DNA of 64,000 nt from Patulibacter sp. SYSU D01012 (GTDB lineage: Bacteria > Actinomycetota > Thermoleophilia > Solirubrobacterales > Solirubrobacteraceae). Shown piece by piece: positions 32,912-41,349 of the stretch. Position 1 is the stretch's first letter. Each line of letters opens with the position of its first letter. The notes under the pieces are model-generated. The model made no database searches. It saw only the letters and a program-made list of their open reading frames with translations, and was not told the origin of the DNA. Made by a program: the position numbers and the translations under genes. The DNA is taken from positions 558,001 through 622,000 of the forward strand of contig NZ_JAFMTB010000002.1 of the NCBI RefSeq assembly GCF_017916475.1, in the 5' to 3' direction.

Positions 32912-33685
32912 GTGCTTCCCCTGCGTGGTGTCCCCGTCCTGCTCGCCGTCGGCGTGCTGTCCCTGCCCGCCGTCGCCGCCGCGGCCCCGCCCGCCGCCGC
33001 GCCGGCCTCGCCCGAGCCCGCGTCCGCCCCGTTCACGCCGCGGGCCTACCCCGCGTTCGGCCGCGCGACGACGCACCTCCGCATCGACCGGCAGCGGCGC
33101 GTCCGCCTGACGGCCCGCGCGACCCGCCGCTACCGCCGGACGACCACGATCGACGCGACCTGCACCCGGACGAGCCAGGGCAGCCTGATCCAGACGAGCA
33201 CCGGCGTCTCGACCGCCGTCCGGCCGGGCGCCCGGATCGACCTGCCGCGCGGCTTCGACGCCTGCACCGTGTCGGTCGACATCGTCCGCCGCACCCGCTC
33301 GGGCACGAGCACCACGCGGAAGGACGTCGGCGCGGTGGCGCTGACGGCGAAGGGCCTGGAGGCGCTGCGGCGTCAGCAGCTGGCGGGCCTGATCGTCCTG
33401 GGGCACACGCTGCTCGGCGGCGACTTCGGCCCGATGACGCCGGAGCGGGCGGCGAAGGCCCTGGGCCACGCGCGGATCCTCAAGCGGCAGATGAGCGCGC
33501 AGGTGCTGGCGACGCCCGACGCGCCGCTGCCGCCGAACGCGGTCGGGGTCTGGCGTCAGGGCCGGCACGTCGCGGTCGCGGCGACCGCGCCGAACGGCGA
33601 GCGGTTGTACCTGGACCACGACGCCGCGACCCGCGAGACGCGCACGAACATCCTCGAGGACCTGAACTCCCTGGGCACCGAGTAG
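32912..33685 (+). CDS. Secreted hypothetical protein
   Basis: A 257-residue protein with a GTG start and signal peptide LRGVPVLLAVGVLSLPAVAAAA. A Pro/Ala-rich stretch leads to a strand-rich mature domain with two Cys (DATCTRTSQGS and FDACTVSVDIVRR) that could pair. It ends with a helical region (EALRRQQLAGLIVLGHTLLGG). No known family is recognised. It is divergent from the TolQ/ExbB-type gene and converges on clpP. Codon use matches the surrounding chromosome. Confidence 0.7.
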   Translation: MLPLRGVPVLLAVGVLSLPAVAAAAPPAAAPASPEPASAPFTPRAYPAFGRATTHLRIDRQRRVRLTARATRRYRRTTTIDATCTRTSQGSLIQTSTGVSTAVRPGARIDLPRGFDACTVSVDIVRRTRSGTSTTRKDVGAVALTAKGLEALRRQQLAGLIVLGHTLLGGDFGPMTPERAAKALGHARILKRQMSAQVLATPDAPLPPNAVGVWRQGRHVAVAATAPNGERLYLDHDAATRETRTNILEDLNSLGTE

Positions 33686-33696
33686 CGGCCGGGCGC

Positions 33697-34353
33697 CTAC
33701 GCCGGGCGCCGCGCCACGATCTCGTCGATCAGCCCGTAGTCGAGCGCGTCCCGCGGCGACAGGAAGCGGTCGCGCTCGACGTCGCGGTGCACGCGCTCGC
33801 GCGGCTGGCCGGTGTGCTCGACGTAGAGCTCCTCGATCCGCTCGCGCATCCACAGCATCTCGCGCGCCTGGATCTCGACGTCCGCCGTCTGCCCCTGCAC
33901 CCCGCCGTGGGGCTGGTGGATGAGGATCCGGCTGTTCGGCAGGGCGGCCCGCTTGCCCGGCGCGCCACCGCACAGCACGACGGAGCCGCCCGACATCGCG
34001 ATGCCGCAGCAGATGGTCCGCACGTCGGCGTGCACGTATTGCAGCGCGTCGTAGATCGCCAGGCTCGCGTACACCTCGCCGCCCGGCGAGTTGATGTAGA
34101 GCGTGATGTCGCGGGTCGGGTCCTCGGCGTCGAGGTGCAGGAGCTGGGCGACCAGGCGGTCGGAGAGCGCGCCGTCGATCGGGCCGCTGAGGAAGAGCGC
34201 GCGCTGGTCGAGCAGCCGCAGGAACGGGTCGACGGCGCGCAGGTCGGGCGCGACCGCGCCGCCCGACTCCTGCGGGCGGCCGGGGTCGGGCGCGTCCCCG
34301 GCGCGGGCGGCGGGTCGGCGGGCGGACGGGGGCAGGGCGAGGCGGTGCGGCAC
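33697..34353 (-). CDS. ATP-dependent Clp protease proteolytic subunit (paralogue)
   Basis: A 218-residue serine peptidase that forms the ClpP chamber. The active-site Ser lies in GIAMSGGSVVLCGG, His in SRILIHQPHGG and Asp in REVHRDVERDRFLSP-like ERVHRDVERDRFLS; all three are present. The substrate groove segment is LYINSPGGEVYASLAIYDAL. It stands alone without clpX or a second clpP beside it, which points to an accessory ClpP and not the housekeeping copy. GTG 34353 has AAAGG upstream. It shares its upstream region with the divergent SRPBCC-ArsR operon and the two operators there, so ArsR-type control is likely. Confidence 0.9.
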   Translation of the reverse strand: MPHRLALPPSARRPAARAGDAPDPGRPQESGGAVAPDLRAVDPFLRLLDQRALFLSGPIDGALSDRLVAQLLHLDAEDPTRDITLYINSPGGEVYASLAIYDALQYVHADVRTICCGIAMSGGSVVLCGGAPGKRAALPNSRILIHQPHGGVQGQTADVEIQAREMLWMRERIEELYVEHTGQPRERVHRDVERDRFLSPRDALDYGLIDEIVARRPA

Positions 34354-34371
34354 GGCGGGCCTTTCGTCACA

Positions 34372-34389
34372 CGCAACCCGATTGTTGCG
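34372..34389. promoter_or_regulatory. ArsR-type operator 1
   Basis: CGCAAC, six bases, GTTGCG. It is 18 bp upstream of the clpP GTG and matches operator 2, whose centre is 42 bp away. Confidence 0.65.
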
Positions 34390-34413
34390 CTTCGCGACGC
34401 ACGCTAGCGCAAT

Positions 34414-34431
34414 CGCAACCCAATAGTTGCG
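34414..34431. promoter_or_regulatory. ArsR-type operator 2
   Basis: CGCAAC, six bases, GTTGCG, 33 bp before the SRPBCC gene. The half-sites are those expected for regulators of the ArsR/SRPBCC operon type (GCAAC-N6-GTTGC). The AT-rich core would overlap the promoter. Confidence 0.65.
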
Positions 34432-34464
34432 GTATGGTCGACCGACCCGACCGACGGAGCCCCG

Positions 34465-34887
34465 ATGCCCGAGCCCGACACCACCCCCGTGCCCCTCGAC
34501 GACGTCGTCCGCGTCGAGCGCGAGATCGACGCCCCGCGCTCCGAGGTCTGGGAGCACCTGTCCGGCCCCGAGGGCCTGGAGGGCTGGCTGGCCGACGAGG
34601 TCGACCTGGAGCTGTGCCCCGGCGCCGAGGGCACCGTGACCGTCGACGGCGAGCGCCGCCCCGCCGCCGTCGAGGAGCTCGTGCCCGGTCGGCGGCTGGG
34701 GCTCGCCTGGTGCGCGCCCGGCGGCGAGCCGACGCTCGTGGACCTGGTGCTGGACGACGCCGGGGACGGCCGCACGCGCATCACGATCGCCGAGACGCCG
34801 CTGCGCGTCCTGCGCGCCGTGGGCCTGCCCGCGGACGCCGGCGCGCTCGGGCGCGGACGGCCGACGGCGCTGGCCGGCGCCCGGTGA
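34465..34887 (+). CDS. SRPBCC (AHSA1-like) family protein
   Basis: A 140-residue START-like fold protein. VRVEREIDAPRSEVWEHLSG then GLEGWLADEVDLEL, an ELVPGRRLGLAWC segment and TRITIAETPL are the beta-helix-grip pattern of Aha1/SRPBCC proteins, which form a hydrophobic ligand pocket. Such genes are commonly paired with an ArsR regulator, as here: its TGA overlaps the ArsR GTG (GTGA). The ATG at 34465 has GGAG seven bases upstream. The ligand is unknown. Confidence 0.88.
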   Translation: MPEPDTTPVPLDDVVRVEREIDAPRSEVWEHLSGPEGLEGWLADEVDLELCPGAEGTVTVDGERRPAAVEELVPGRRLGLAWCAPGGEPTLVDLVLDDAGDGRTRITIAETPLRVLRAVGLPADAGALGRGRPTALAGAR

Positions 34888-35231
34888 GCGCCGCCACCCG
34901 CGACGACGCGGCCGGCGCCGTCTTCACGGCGCTCGCCGACCCGACCCGGCGCCGGATCGTCCGGACGCTCGTCGAGCAGGGCACGGCCACGGCGTCGTCA
35001 CTGGCCTCGGGCCTGCCCGTCACCCGCCAGGCGGTCGCGAAGCACCTGGGCGTCCTGGCGGACGCCGGACTCGTCGCCGGCGAGCGGACCGGCCGCGAGA
35101 CGCGCTACGCGCTGACCCCCGCCCCGCTGACCGACGCGATGGACTGGATGCTGCGGGCCGGTGCGACGTGGGACGCCCGCCTGGACCGCCTGGAGCGGCA
35201 GGTCGCCGAGCGGCGGACCGCGGCGCCCTAG
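34884..35231 (+). CDS. ArsR-family transcriptional regulator
   Basis: A 115-residue winged-helix repressor: FTALADPTRRRIVRTLVEQG, then the recognition helix VTRQAVAKHLGVLADAGL and the wing GERTGRETRYALT. No cysteine metal site is visible, so it is probably not a metal sensor; the coupled SRPBCC protein may be the signal-linked product. It most likely binds the two CGCAAC-N6-GTTGCG sites at 34372-34431, thereby controlling its own operon and possibly clpP. Its 3' end overlaps the converging TetR gene by four bases. Confidence 0.9.
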   Translation: MSAATRDDAAGAVFTALADPTRRRIVRTLVEQGTATASSLASGLPVTRQAVAKHLGVLADAGLVAGERTGRETRYALTPAPLTDAMDWMLRAGATWDARLDRLERQVAERRTAAP

Positions 35232-35812
35232 GAGGCGGCCGGACGCCCGGGTCCACGCAGGCCGTCGAAGACCGTCTGCAGCAGCGGCTCGACGACCTCG
35301 GGCGCGGCCTCGATCCGCGCCACCGCGGTCACGAGCTGCAGCACCTGCGCCAGATCCAGGTCGCCCCGCACGTCGCCGGCGTCCTGCGCGGCGGCCAGGA
35401 GCGGCGCGCCGGCCGCCATCACGCGCGCCCGGTTGTCCCCGAACACCGGATCGGCGGCGTCGGCCTGCTCGAGCAGGGCCCCCGCGACATGGCGCTTGCT
35501 CGAGAAGTAGGCGAAGAACCGCCGCAGCCACGCCTCGAGCCGCTCCCCCGGCGCATCGCCCTCGACCGTCGCCGCCGCGGCACAGACCGCGTCGACCTCG
35601 TCGACGTAGAGCGCCTCGAGCAGCTCCCGGCGGCCCGCGAAGTTGCGGTACAGCGTCGCCATCCCCACCCCGGCGCGGCGCGCGACCTCGGCCATCGACA
35701 CGTCGGCATCCGGGACGGCGAACGCCTCGCGGGCGACCGCCAGGATCCGCTCGCGGTTGCGGGCCGCGTCGGCGCGGCGCGGGGAGGGTGAGTCAGCGGG
35801 ATCGCGAGGCAT
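35228..35812 (-). CDS. TetR/AcrR-family transcriptional regulator
   Basis: A 194-residue repressor. The N-terminal helix-turn-helix is RERILAVAREAFAVPDADVS followed by MAEVARRAGVGMATLYRNF, with GRRELLEALYVDEV after it. The C-terminal helical ligand-binding domain (ERLEAWLRRFFAYFSSKRHV) resembles SACE_7040-type domains. ATG 35812 is preferred over an upstream in-frame start that lies in the operator. It is divergent from the alpha/beta hydrolase gene, with two operator-like palindromes between them, so that hydrolase is its probable target. Confidence 0.9.
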   Translation of the reverse strand: MPRDPADSPSPRRADAARNRERILAVAREAFAVPDADVSMAEVARRAGVGMATLYRNFAGRRELLEALYVDEVDAVCAAAATVEGDAPGERLEAWLRRFFAYFSSKRHVAGALLEQADAADPVFGDNRARVMAAGAPLLAAAQDAGDVRGDLDLAQVLQLVTAVARIEAAPEVVEPLLQTVFDGLRGPGRPAAS

Positions 35813-35904
35813 GGCGGAGGGCGGATGCCAAGCCACGAAAAGGGACAGGCGATCCGCTTCGCCCGGGAGCGTACCGCCGCCGCGCCGGATCCGTGCTCGA
35901 CAAC

Positions 35905-35945
35905 CGGACAACCTCTCCGCTACGCTGAACGGACAGCCTCTCCGT
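35905..35945. promoter_or_regulatory. Two TetR-type operator sites
   Basis: CGGACAACCTCTCCG (35905-35919) and ACGGACAGCCTCTCCGT (35929-35945) share one motif. The second pairs at seven of eight positions. They lie between the divergent TetR and hydrolase genes. Confidence 0.6.
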
Positions 35946-35997
35946 TTCGGCGAGGACCGCTCCGATCGCGCCGCCCGGCGGCGCGCCGAAAGGCCCC

Positions 35998-36921
35998 ATG
36001 CCCCGCTCCCTCGACCTCGCTCCCGTCGCCCCCACCGTCTCGGTGCGCCCCGTCGTCCTGCCCGCGCCCGGGCGTGGCGAGGACCTGCAGGTGCGCGTCA
36101 CCGCGCCCGTCACGGGCACGGACCTGCCCGTCGTCGTCTTCGCCCACGGCTTCGGCTGGTCGCTCGACGGCTACGCCCCGCTGACCGACCACTGGGCGGC
36201 CCGCGGCTTCGTCGTCGTGCAGCCCACCCACCTGGACTCGCGCACGCTGAGCGCGGCGCCCGGCGACCGCACCTTCGCCGACATCTCGCGCATCCGCACC
36301 GACGACCTGCGGCGCGCGATCGACGAGCTCGACCGCATCGAGGCGGCCGTCCCCGGCCTCGCCGGCCGGGTGGACCACGAGCGCATCGCGGTCGCCGGGC
36401 ACTCGTGGGGCGGCCAGTCCGCGAGCACGCTCCTCGGCGCCCACGTCCTGGACGCGGACGGCGGCCCGGGCGAGGACCTGGCCGACCCGCGGGTGCGCGC
36501 CGGCGTCCTGCTCGCGACGACCGGCGTCGTCCGCGACGACCTCAGCCCCTTCGCGGCCGAGCACTTCCCGTTCATGGACCCGTCGTTCTCCGGGATGACC
36601 CCGCCCGTCCTGGTCGTCGCCGGCGACCACGACGACTCGCCGCTGTCCGAGCGTGGCCCCGACTGGTTCGTCGACCCGTACGCCCTGTCCCCCGCGCCGA
36701 AGGCCCTGCTGACCGTCGCCGGGGGCGAGCACTCCCTCGGCGGGATCGTCGGCGTCGGCGTGGCCGAGACGACCGACGAGAGCCCCGAGCGCCTCGCGCT
36801 CGTCCAGGACGTCACGACGGCGTTCCTGCGCCGCGCCCTGGGCGTCGACGGCGACGCGTGGTCGGCGGCGCAGGACGCGCTCGCGGGCGGCGACCCGCGG
36901 GGGCGCCTGGAGACGAAGTGA
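35998..36921 (+). CDS. Alpha/beta hydrolase (chlorophyllase/PET-hydrolase-like)
   Basis: A 307-residue probable cytoplasmic esterase. It has VVFAHGFGWSLDGYAPLTDH (oxyanion loop), the nucleophile elbow GHSWGG in IAVAGHSWGGQSAST, an acid in VVAGDHDDSPLSE and His in GGEHSLGGIVG. Members of this group hydrolyse esters of varied substrates. ATG 35998 has AAAGG five bases upstream. Two TetR-type sites precede it, so expression is likely induced by a ligand of the neighbouring regulator. Confidence 0.88.
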   Translation: MPRSLDLAPVAPTVSVRPVVLPAPGRGEDLQVRVTAPVTGTDLPVVVFAHGFGWSLDGYAPLTDHWAARGFVVVQPTHLDSRTLSAAPGDRTFADISRIRTDDLRRAIDELDRIEAAVPGLAGRVDHERIAVAGHSWGGQSASTLLGAHVLDADGGPGEDLADPRVRAGVLLATTGVVRDDLSPFAAEHFPFMDPSFSGMTPPVLVVAGDHDDSPLSERGPDWFVDPYALSPAPKALLTVAGGEHSLGGIVGVGVAETTDESPERLALVQDVTTAFLRRALGVDGDAWSAAQDALAGGDPRGRLETK

Positions 36922-37012
36922 CCGTCCCGATCGCGCCCCTCGCCGCGTAGCCCGCCGCTGCACGGCGCCGTGCCGCCGTTGCCCGCGCCCCGCGCGCGGG
37001 TACGTGCGGCGC

Positions 37013-39493
37013 ATGGCCGAGCGCCTGCAGGAGTACCGCCGCAAGCGCCGGTTCGGGGAGACGCCCGAGCCGGACGACGCCCCCGACGCGCCCGCGCCGC
37101 CCGCGGACGCGCCGCGGTTCGTCGTGCACGAGCACCACGCGACGCGCCTGCACTGGGACCTGCGGCTGGAGCACGAGGGCGTGCTGGCGTCGTTCGCGAT
37201 CCCCAACGGCATTCCGGACGACCCGAGGCACAACCGCAAGGCGGTCCACACCGAGGACCACCCGTTGAAGTACCTCGACTTCAAGGGCACGATCCCCGAG
37301 GGCAACTACGGGGCCGGGCAGATGACGATCTGGGACACCGGCACCTACACGTGCGAGAAGTGGCGGACGGACGAGATCATCGTCGTCTTCCACGGCGACC
37401 GGCTGCGCGGCAAGTACGTCCTGTTCCGCGCCGGCAAGGCCGAGAAGGACTGGATGATCCACCGCATGGATCCGCCCGTGGACGCGACGGCCGAGGAGCT
37501 GCCCGCGCGGGTCGAGCCGATGCTGGCGAAGGCGGCGGCCATGCCGCGGGACGAGTCCGGCTGGGCGTTCGAGGTCAAGTGGGACGGCATCCGCGCGATC
37601 GCGCGCTCGCTGCCCGGACGACTGCACCTGGAGAGCCGCAACGGCAACGACGTCACGGCGGCGTACCCCGAGCTGCGGGCGCTGAACCGCGCGCTGTCCT
37701 CGCACGGCGCGGTGCTCGACGGCGAGATCGTCGCGTTCGACGACGACGGCCGGCCCAGCTTCCAGGCCCTCCAGTCCCGCATGCACGCGCGCGGGTCGCA
37801 CGTCAGGCGGCTGGCCGAGGCGCACCCGGTCACCTACATGGTCTTCGACCTGCTGTGGCTCGACGGCCACTCGCTGATGGACCGACCGCTGGAGGAGCGG
37901 CGCGAGCGGCTGGAGGCGCTGGAGCTGGACGGGCCGCACTGGCAGGTGCCGCCGGCGCACGTGGGCGTCGGCCGGGCGCTGCTGGCGGCGACGGCGCAGC
38001 AGCGGCTGGAGGGCGTGATCGGCAAGCGGCTGGGCTCGACGTACCGCCCCGGGCGCCGCACGGACGACTGGATCAAGGTGAAGAACGAGCAGCGGCAGGA
38101 GTTCGTGATCGGGGGCTACGTCCCGGGCAAGGGCTCGCGCGCGGGGCTCATGGGGTCGCTGCAGCTGGGCGTCTACGACGGGGACGGCGGCCTGCACTAC
38201 GCCGGCGGGGTCGGGACCGGCTTCGACGAGGCCACCCTGCGGGGGCTGACCGCGAAGCTGCGGCGGCTCGAGCGCAAGACCTCGCCCTTCGTCGGCCGCC
38301 AGCCGCCCAAGGACGTCGTCCCCGTGACGCCGAAGCTCGTCTGCGAGGTGCGCTTCGCGGAGTGGACCGCCGAGGGATCGATCCGCCACGGGTCGTTCCA
38401 GGGGCTGCGCGACGACAAGGCCGCCGAGGAGGTGGTGCGGGAGACGCCGGCGACGGTCGCGGACGCCGACGACCGCCGCGACGCCGAGACCGTCCCCACC
38501 CCTGCGCCGGACGCGCCGCCCACCGACTCCCCCGTCGCCCCCGCGCCGGCGGGCCTGCCCCGCACGGGCAAGGCGGCCGAGCTGCAGGTCGACGGCCGCA
38601 CGCTGAAGCTGTCGAACCTGGACAAGGTGCTCTACCCCGCCGCCGGCTTCACGAAGGCGCAGGTCATCGAGTACTACGCGCGGATCGCTCCCGTCCTCAT
38701 CGCCCAGCACCGCGACCACCCCGTCACCTTCAAGCGCTACCCCAACGGCGTCGACGGCAAGGCGTTCTTCGAGAAGAACGCCACGAAGCACCGTCCGGAC
38801 TGGGTGACGACGACGCCCGTGCCGCACGCGCGCAAGGAGGGCGTCATCGACTTCGTGCTGCTGCAGGACGTGCCCACGTTGCTCTGGGCGGCGAACCTGG
38901 CCGCGCTCGAGCTGCACCCGTCCCTGTCCCACGGCGCCCCGGACGCGCCGGGCGGGGTGACGGGCCCGCGGTCGCTCGTCTTCGACCTGGACCCCGGCCC
39001 GGGGACGACGATCGTCGAGTGCTGCCGGGTCGGCCTGGCAATCCGCGAGGTGCTGGGCCAGCTCGGCCTCGACGCGTACCCCAAGACGTCGGGATCGAAG
39101 GGCCTGCAGCTGTACGTCCCGCTGAACGGCGAGACGAGCTACGAGCGGACGAAGCCGTTCGCCCTGGCCGTCGCGGGCCTGATGGAGCGCCACCTGCCCG
39201 ACCTCGTCGTCTCGCGGATGAAGAAGGACCTGCGCGGCGGCAAGGTGCTCATCGACTGGAGCCAGAACGACGAGCACAAGACGACGATCGGGGTCTACTC
39301 GCTGCGGGCGCGCGAGCTGCCGACCGTCTCGACGCCCGTCTCCTGGGACGAGGTCGTGCACTGCGAGGGCAAGGGCGCCCCGGACCTGCTGCGCTTCGTC
39401 ACCGACGACGTGCTGCGGCGGGTGGAGCGCGACGGCGACCTGTTCGCCCCGCTGCTGACGCAGGTGCAGGAGCTGCCCGAGCTCGGTGGCTAG
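37013..39493 (+). CDS. ligD: Multifunctional DNA ligase D (NHEJ)
   Basis: An 826-residue non-homologous end-joining enzyme with domain order 3'-phosphoesterase, ligase, polymerase. The phosphoesterase (about 36-160) has HEHHATRLHWDLRLE. The ATP-dependent ligase (about 165-480) has the nucleotidyl lysine in EVKWDGIR (K189), and later DDWIKVKNEQRQEFVIGGY. The primase-like polymerase (about 525-826) begins NLDKVLYPAAGFTKAQVIEY and has catalytic acids in VFDLDPGPGT. A Pro/Ala/Asp-rich linker joins ligase and polymerase. It should act with the two Ku proteins at 47378-49212. ATG 37013 is chosen over GTG 37004 on context. Confidence 0.95.
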   Translation: MAERLQEYRRKRRFGETPEPDDAPDAPAPPADAPRFVVHEHHATRLHWDLRLEHEGVLASFAIPNGIPDDPRHNRKAVHTEDHPLKYLDFKGTIPEGNYGAGQMTIWDTGTYTCEKWRTDEIIVVFHGDRLRGKYVLFRAGKAEKDWMIHRMDPPVDATAEELPARVEPMLAKAAAMPRDESGWAFEVKWDGIRAIARSLPGRLHLESRNGNDVTAAYPELRALNRALSSHGAVLDGEIVAFDDDGRPSFQALQSRMHARGSHVRRLAEAHPVTYMVFDLLWLDGHSLMDRPLEERRERLEALELDGPHWQVPPAHVGVGRALLAATAQQRLEGVIGKRLGSTYRPGRRTDDWIKVKNEQRQEFVIGGYVPGKGSRAGLMGSLQLGVYDGDGGLHYAGGVGTGFDEATLRGLTAKLRRLERKTSPFVGRQPPKDVVPVTPKLVCEVRFAEWTAEGSIRHGSFQGLRDDKAAEEVVRETPATVADADDRRDAETVPTPAPDAPPTDSPVAPAPAGLPRTGKAAELQVDGRTLKLSNLDKVLYPAAGFTKAQVIEYYARIAPVLIAQHRDHPVTFKRYPNGVDGKAFFEKNATKHRPDWVTTTPVPHARKEGVIDFVLLQDVPTLLWAANLAALELHPSLSHGAPDAPGGVTGPRSLVFDLDPGPGTTIVECCRVGLAIREVLGQLGLDAYPKTSGSKGLQLYVPLNGETSYERTKPFALAVAGLMERHLPDLVVSRMKKDLRGGKVLIDWSQNDEHKTTIGVYSLRARELPTVSTPVSWDEVVHCEGKGAPDLLRFVTDDVLRRVERDGDLFAPLLTQVQELPELGG

Positions 39494-39589
39494 GCGCGGG
39501 CCGACCCCGCTCGGCGCTGCGTCGCCGCGCGCTCCCGCCGCCGTCCGCGTATGGCGCACGCGGGGCGCGCGTCTCGTACGCTGGCGCGC

Positions 39590-40600
39590 ATGCGTGCGTC
39601 CCTGACCGTCCCAGCCCTCGCCGCCCTCGTCCTGGCGGCGGCCGCCGGTCCCGCCGGCGCCCAGACCCCGCCGGCGCTCCGCGACCTGCCGATCGCCGTG
39701 ACCCCGGCGGCCACCACGGCCGCCACGAGCATCACCGCGTCCTGGACCCGCCCGGCCGCGCCGACGCGCGACGACGACTGGCAGCTGTGCCCCACCTCGG
39801 GCGATCCCTGCCGCACCGGGACGAGCACGTCGGGCGCCGTCACGCTCGACGATCTCGCCGAGGGCCGCTACCGCCTGCGCGTGTCCACCGAGGACGCCGA
39901 CGGGGTCTCCGCCGGCGGACGCGACGTCGTCGTCGATCGGACCGCCCCGACGCGGCCGACGATCACGAACAACGTGGCCCTCCCGCCCGGGACCCCGTAC
40001 ATCCGGTTCGCGGTGGTGGAGGAGGGCGAGCAGCTGGCCCCGATCGTCCGCGCGCACTGGGTCCGGTGCATGGACGTGCCGCTGCCGGGCCAGCCGAAGT
40101 GCGTCGAGGGCTCGTCGGCCCCGGACGACGTCGTGGTGCCGGTCGACCCGCTGCGCCCCGGCGTCTGCGGGTGGGCGTCGGGCCTGTGGTCCGTCGCCGT
40201 CTGGCTCGAGGACGCGGCCGGCAACGCCGACCGCACGCAGGCCGCCGCCAGCTCCCTCGTCCTGCCCGCCGCCAGCTGCCCCGCGCCGATCCCGCCGCGC
40301 ACGAGCCCGCGCCTGCGGGTCGCCGGCACGCTGACGCAGGACGGCACGCGTCGCCGTGCCGCGGTGACGGTCGAGCTGGCGCCCGGCGTGAGCGGCGACG
40401 TGTCGCTGCGCGTGACGCCGCGCCGCGGCCGCACGACGTGGAAGGTGCGCCGGGCGACGCGCACGATCCGCGACGGGCGGGTGACGTGGAGCGTCCGCGT
40501 GCCGGCGCGCACCACGCGCGTGTCCGTCGAGGCCCGCTACGGCGGCAACGCCCGGTTCGTCGCGAAGACGAAGCGCACGGGTGTGCGGCTGTCCCGCTGA
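39590..40600 (+). CDS. Secreted Ig/fibronectin-like repeat protein
   Basis: A 336-residue exported protein with signal peptide ASLTVPALAALVLAAAAGPAGA. The mature chain carries beta-sandwich-like stretches: AEGRYRLRVSTEDADGVSAG, SVAVWLEDAAGNADRTQA and VSVEARYGGNARFVAKTKR. These phrases (E-D-A-A-G-N and Y-G-G-N-x-x-F) are typical of bacterial Ig-like and cell-surface repeat domains. It contains three Cys pairs or near-pairs (CPTSGDPC, CMDV/PKC). Its role is probably structural or adhesive at the cell surface (inference). Confidence 0.75.
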   Translation: MRASLTVPALAALVLAAAAGPAGAQTPPALRDLPIAVTPAATTAATSITASWTRPAAPTRDDDWQLCPTSGDPCRTGTSTSGAVTLDDLAEGRYRLRVSTEDADGVSAGGRDVVVDRTAPTRPTITNNVALPPGTPYIRFAVVEEGEQLAPIVRAHWVRCMDVPLPGQPKCVEGSSAPDDVVVPVDPLRPGVCGWASGLWSVAVWLEDAAGNADRTQAAASSLVLPAASCPAPIPPRTSPRLRVAGTLTQDGTRRRAAVTVELAPGVSGDVSLRVTPRRGRTTWKVRRATRTIRDGRVTWSVRVPARTTRVSVEARYGGNARFVAKTKRTGVRLSR

Positions 40601-40693
40601 GCGCCGTCCCGCGCGGCGACTCGAGACGCTGACGGCGCGCGGGGTCCGACGTTCCGACCCCCGCGCGGCGCGCCACGGCACGGTCCGGGGACG

Positions 40694-40739
40694 CACAACG
40701 TCCCAGGTTGTGATCTGCGCGTACAAGGAATAAGGTTGT
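40694..40739. promoter_or_regulatory. Tandem operator sites before the SatD-like gene
   Basis: Site 1 is CACAAC-N7-GTTGTG (40694-40712); site 2 is ACAA-N9-TTGT (40723-40739) and overlaps the GTG start. The encoded protein has a C-terminal helix-turn-helix and may bind here itself. Confidence 0.5.
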
Positions 40740-41349
40740 GCGCGTGCTCGCCCTCATCGCCGATCAGCGCCGCAGCGGCGGGGACTCGCGCGCGGCCGAC
40801 GCCCTGGCCCGCGCGCTGTCGTCGACGCTCGACTTGGAGCTGCCGGCGGCCGTGACGGCGGGCGACGAGTTCGAGCTCGTCTGCCCGCCCGGCGCGCTCG
40901 CCGCCGCGGTGACGCGGATCGCCGAGGACGCCGCGGACTGGTACGTCGGCGTGGGGATCGGGACGGTCGATCCGGGCCCCGAGCCGCGCGTGAACCTGGC
41001 CGGCGGCACGGCGCTCGTCACGGCCCGCAAGGCCCTCGAGCGCGCCAAGACGGACGCCGCCGCCCTCGTCGTCCTCGCCGCCGGAGCGCCGGACGACGCC
41101 GCCGCCCCGCGCGCGCTGCGGGGCGTGCTTGCCGCGCTCGCCGACCTGGTCGGGAGACGGTCGGGCGACCAGCAGGCGACCGTGGGGCTCTGGCGGGCCG
41201 GCCGGACGCAGCGCGAGATCGCGGCGGAGCTCGGCGTCACGCAGCAGGCGGTGTCGCGCCGCCTGCGGGCGTCGGGCGCGGCGTTCGAGGACGACCTGCG
41301 CCTGGCCGTCGCGCACCTGGCCGCGGCCGCGGACGGGGCCGTCCGGTGA
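40738..41349 (+). CDS. SatD-like protein with C-terminal helix-turn-helix
   Basis: A 203-residue protein. The N-terminal part (VRVLALIADQRRSGGDSRAA, PAAVTAGDEFELVCPP, YVGVGIGTVDPGPEP) matches the SatD family, which has a nucleotide-cyclase-like fold pattern with T-A-G-D-E-F. The C-terminus has a sigma-region-4-like helix-turn-helix (RTQREIAAELGVTQQAVSRR). The family is associated with stress or secretion in streptococci, but the function is unknown. GTG 40738 follows AAGG. It is coupled by GTGA to the next membrane-protein gene, the usual SatD/DUF3307 pairing. Confidence 0.75.
   Translation: MRVLALIADQRRSGGDSRAADALARALSSTLDLELPAAVTAGDEFELVCPPGALAAAVTRIAEDAADWYVGVGIGTVDPGPEPRVNLAGGTALVTARKALERAKTDAAALVVLAAGAPDDAAAPRALRGVLAALADLVGRRSGDQQATVGLWRAGRTQREIAAELGVTQQAVSRRLRASGAAFEDDLRLAVAHLAAAADGAVR

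Noticed and set aside
36812-40726. A 1304-codon open frame on the minus strand
   Set aside because: It lies opposite ligD and other clear genes, and its product is low-complexity Arg/Ala/His. Such shadows are common at this G+C content.
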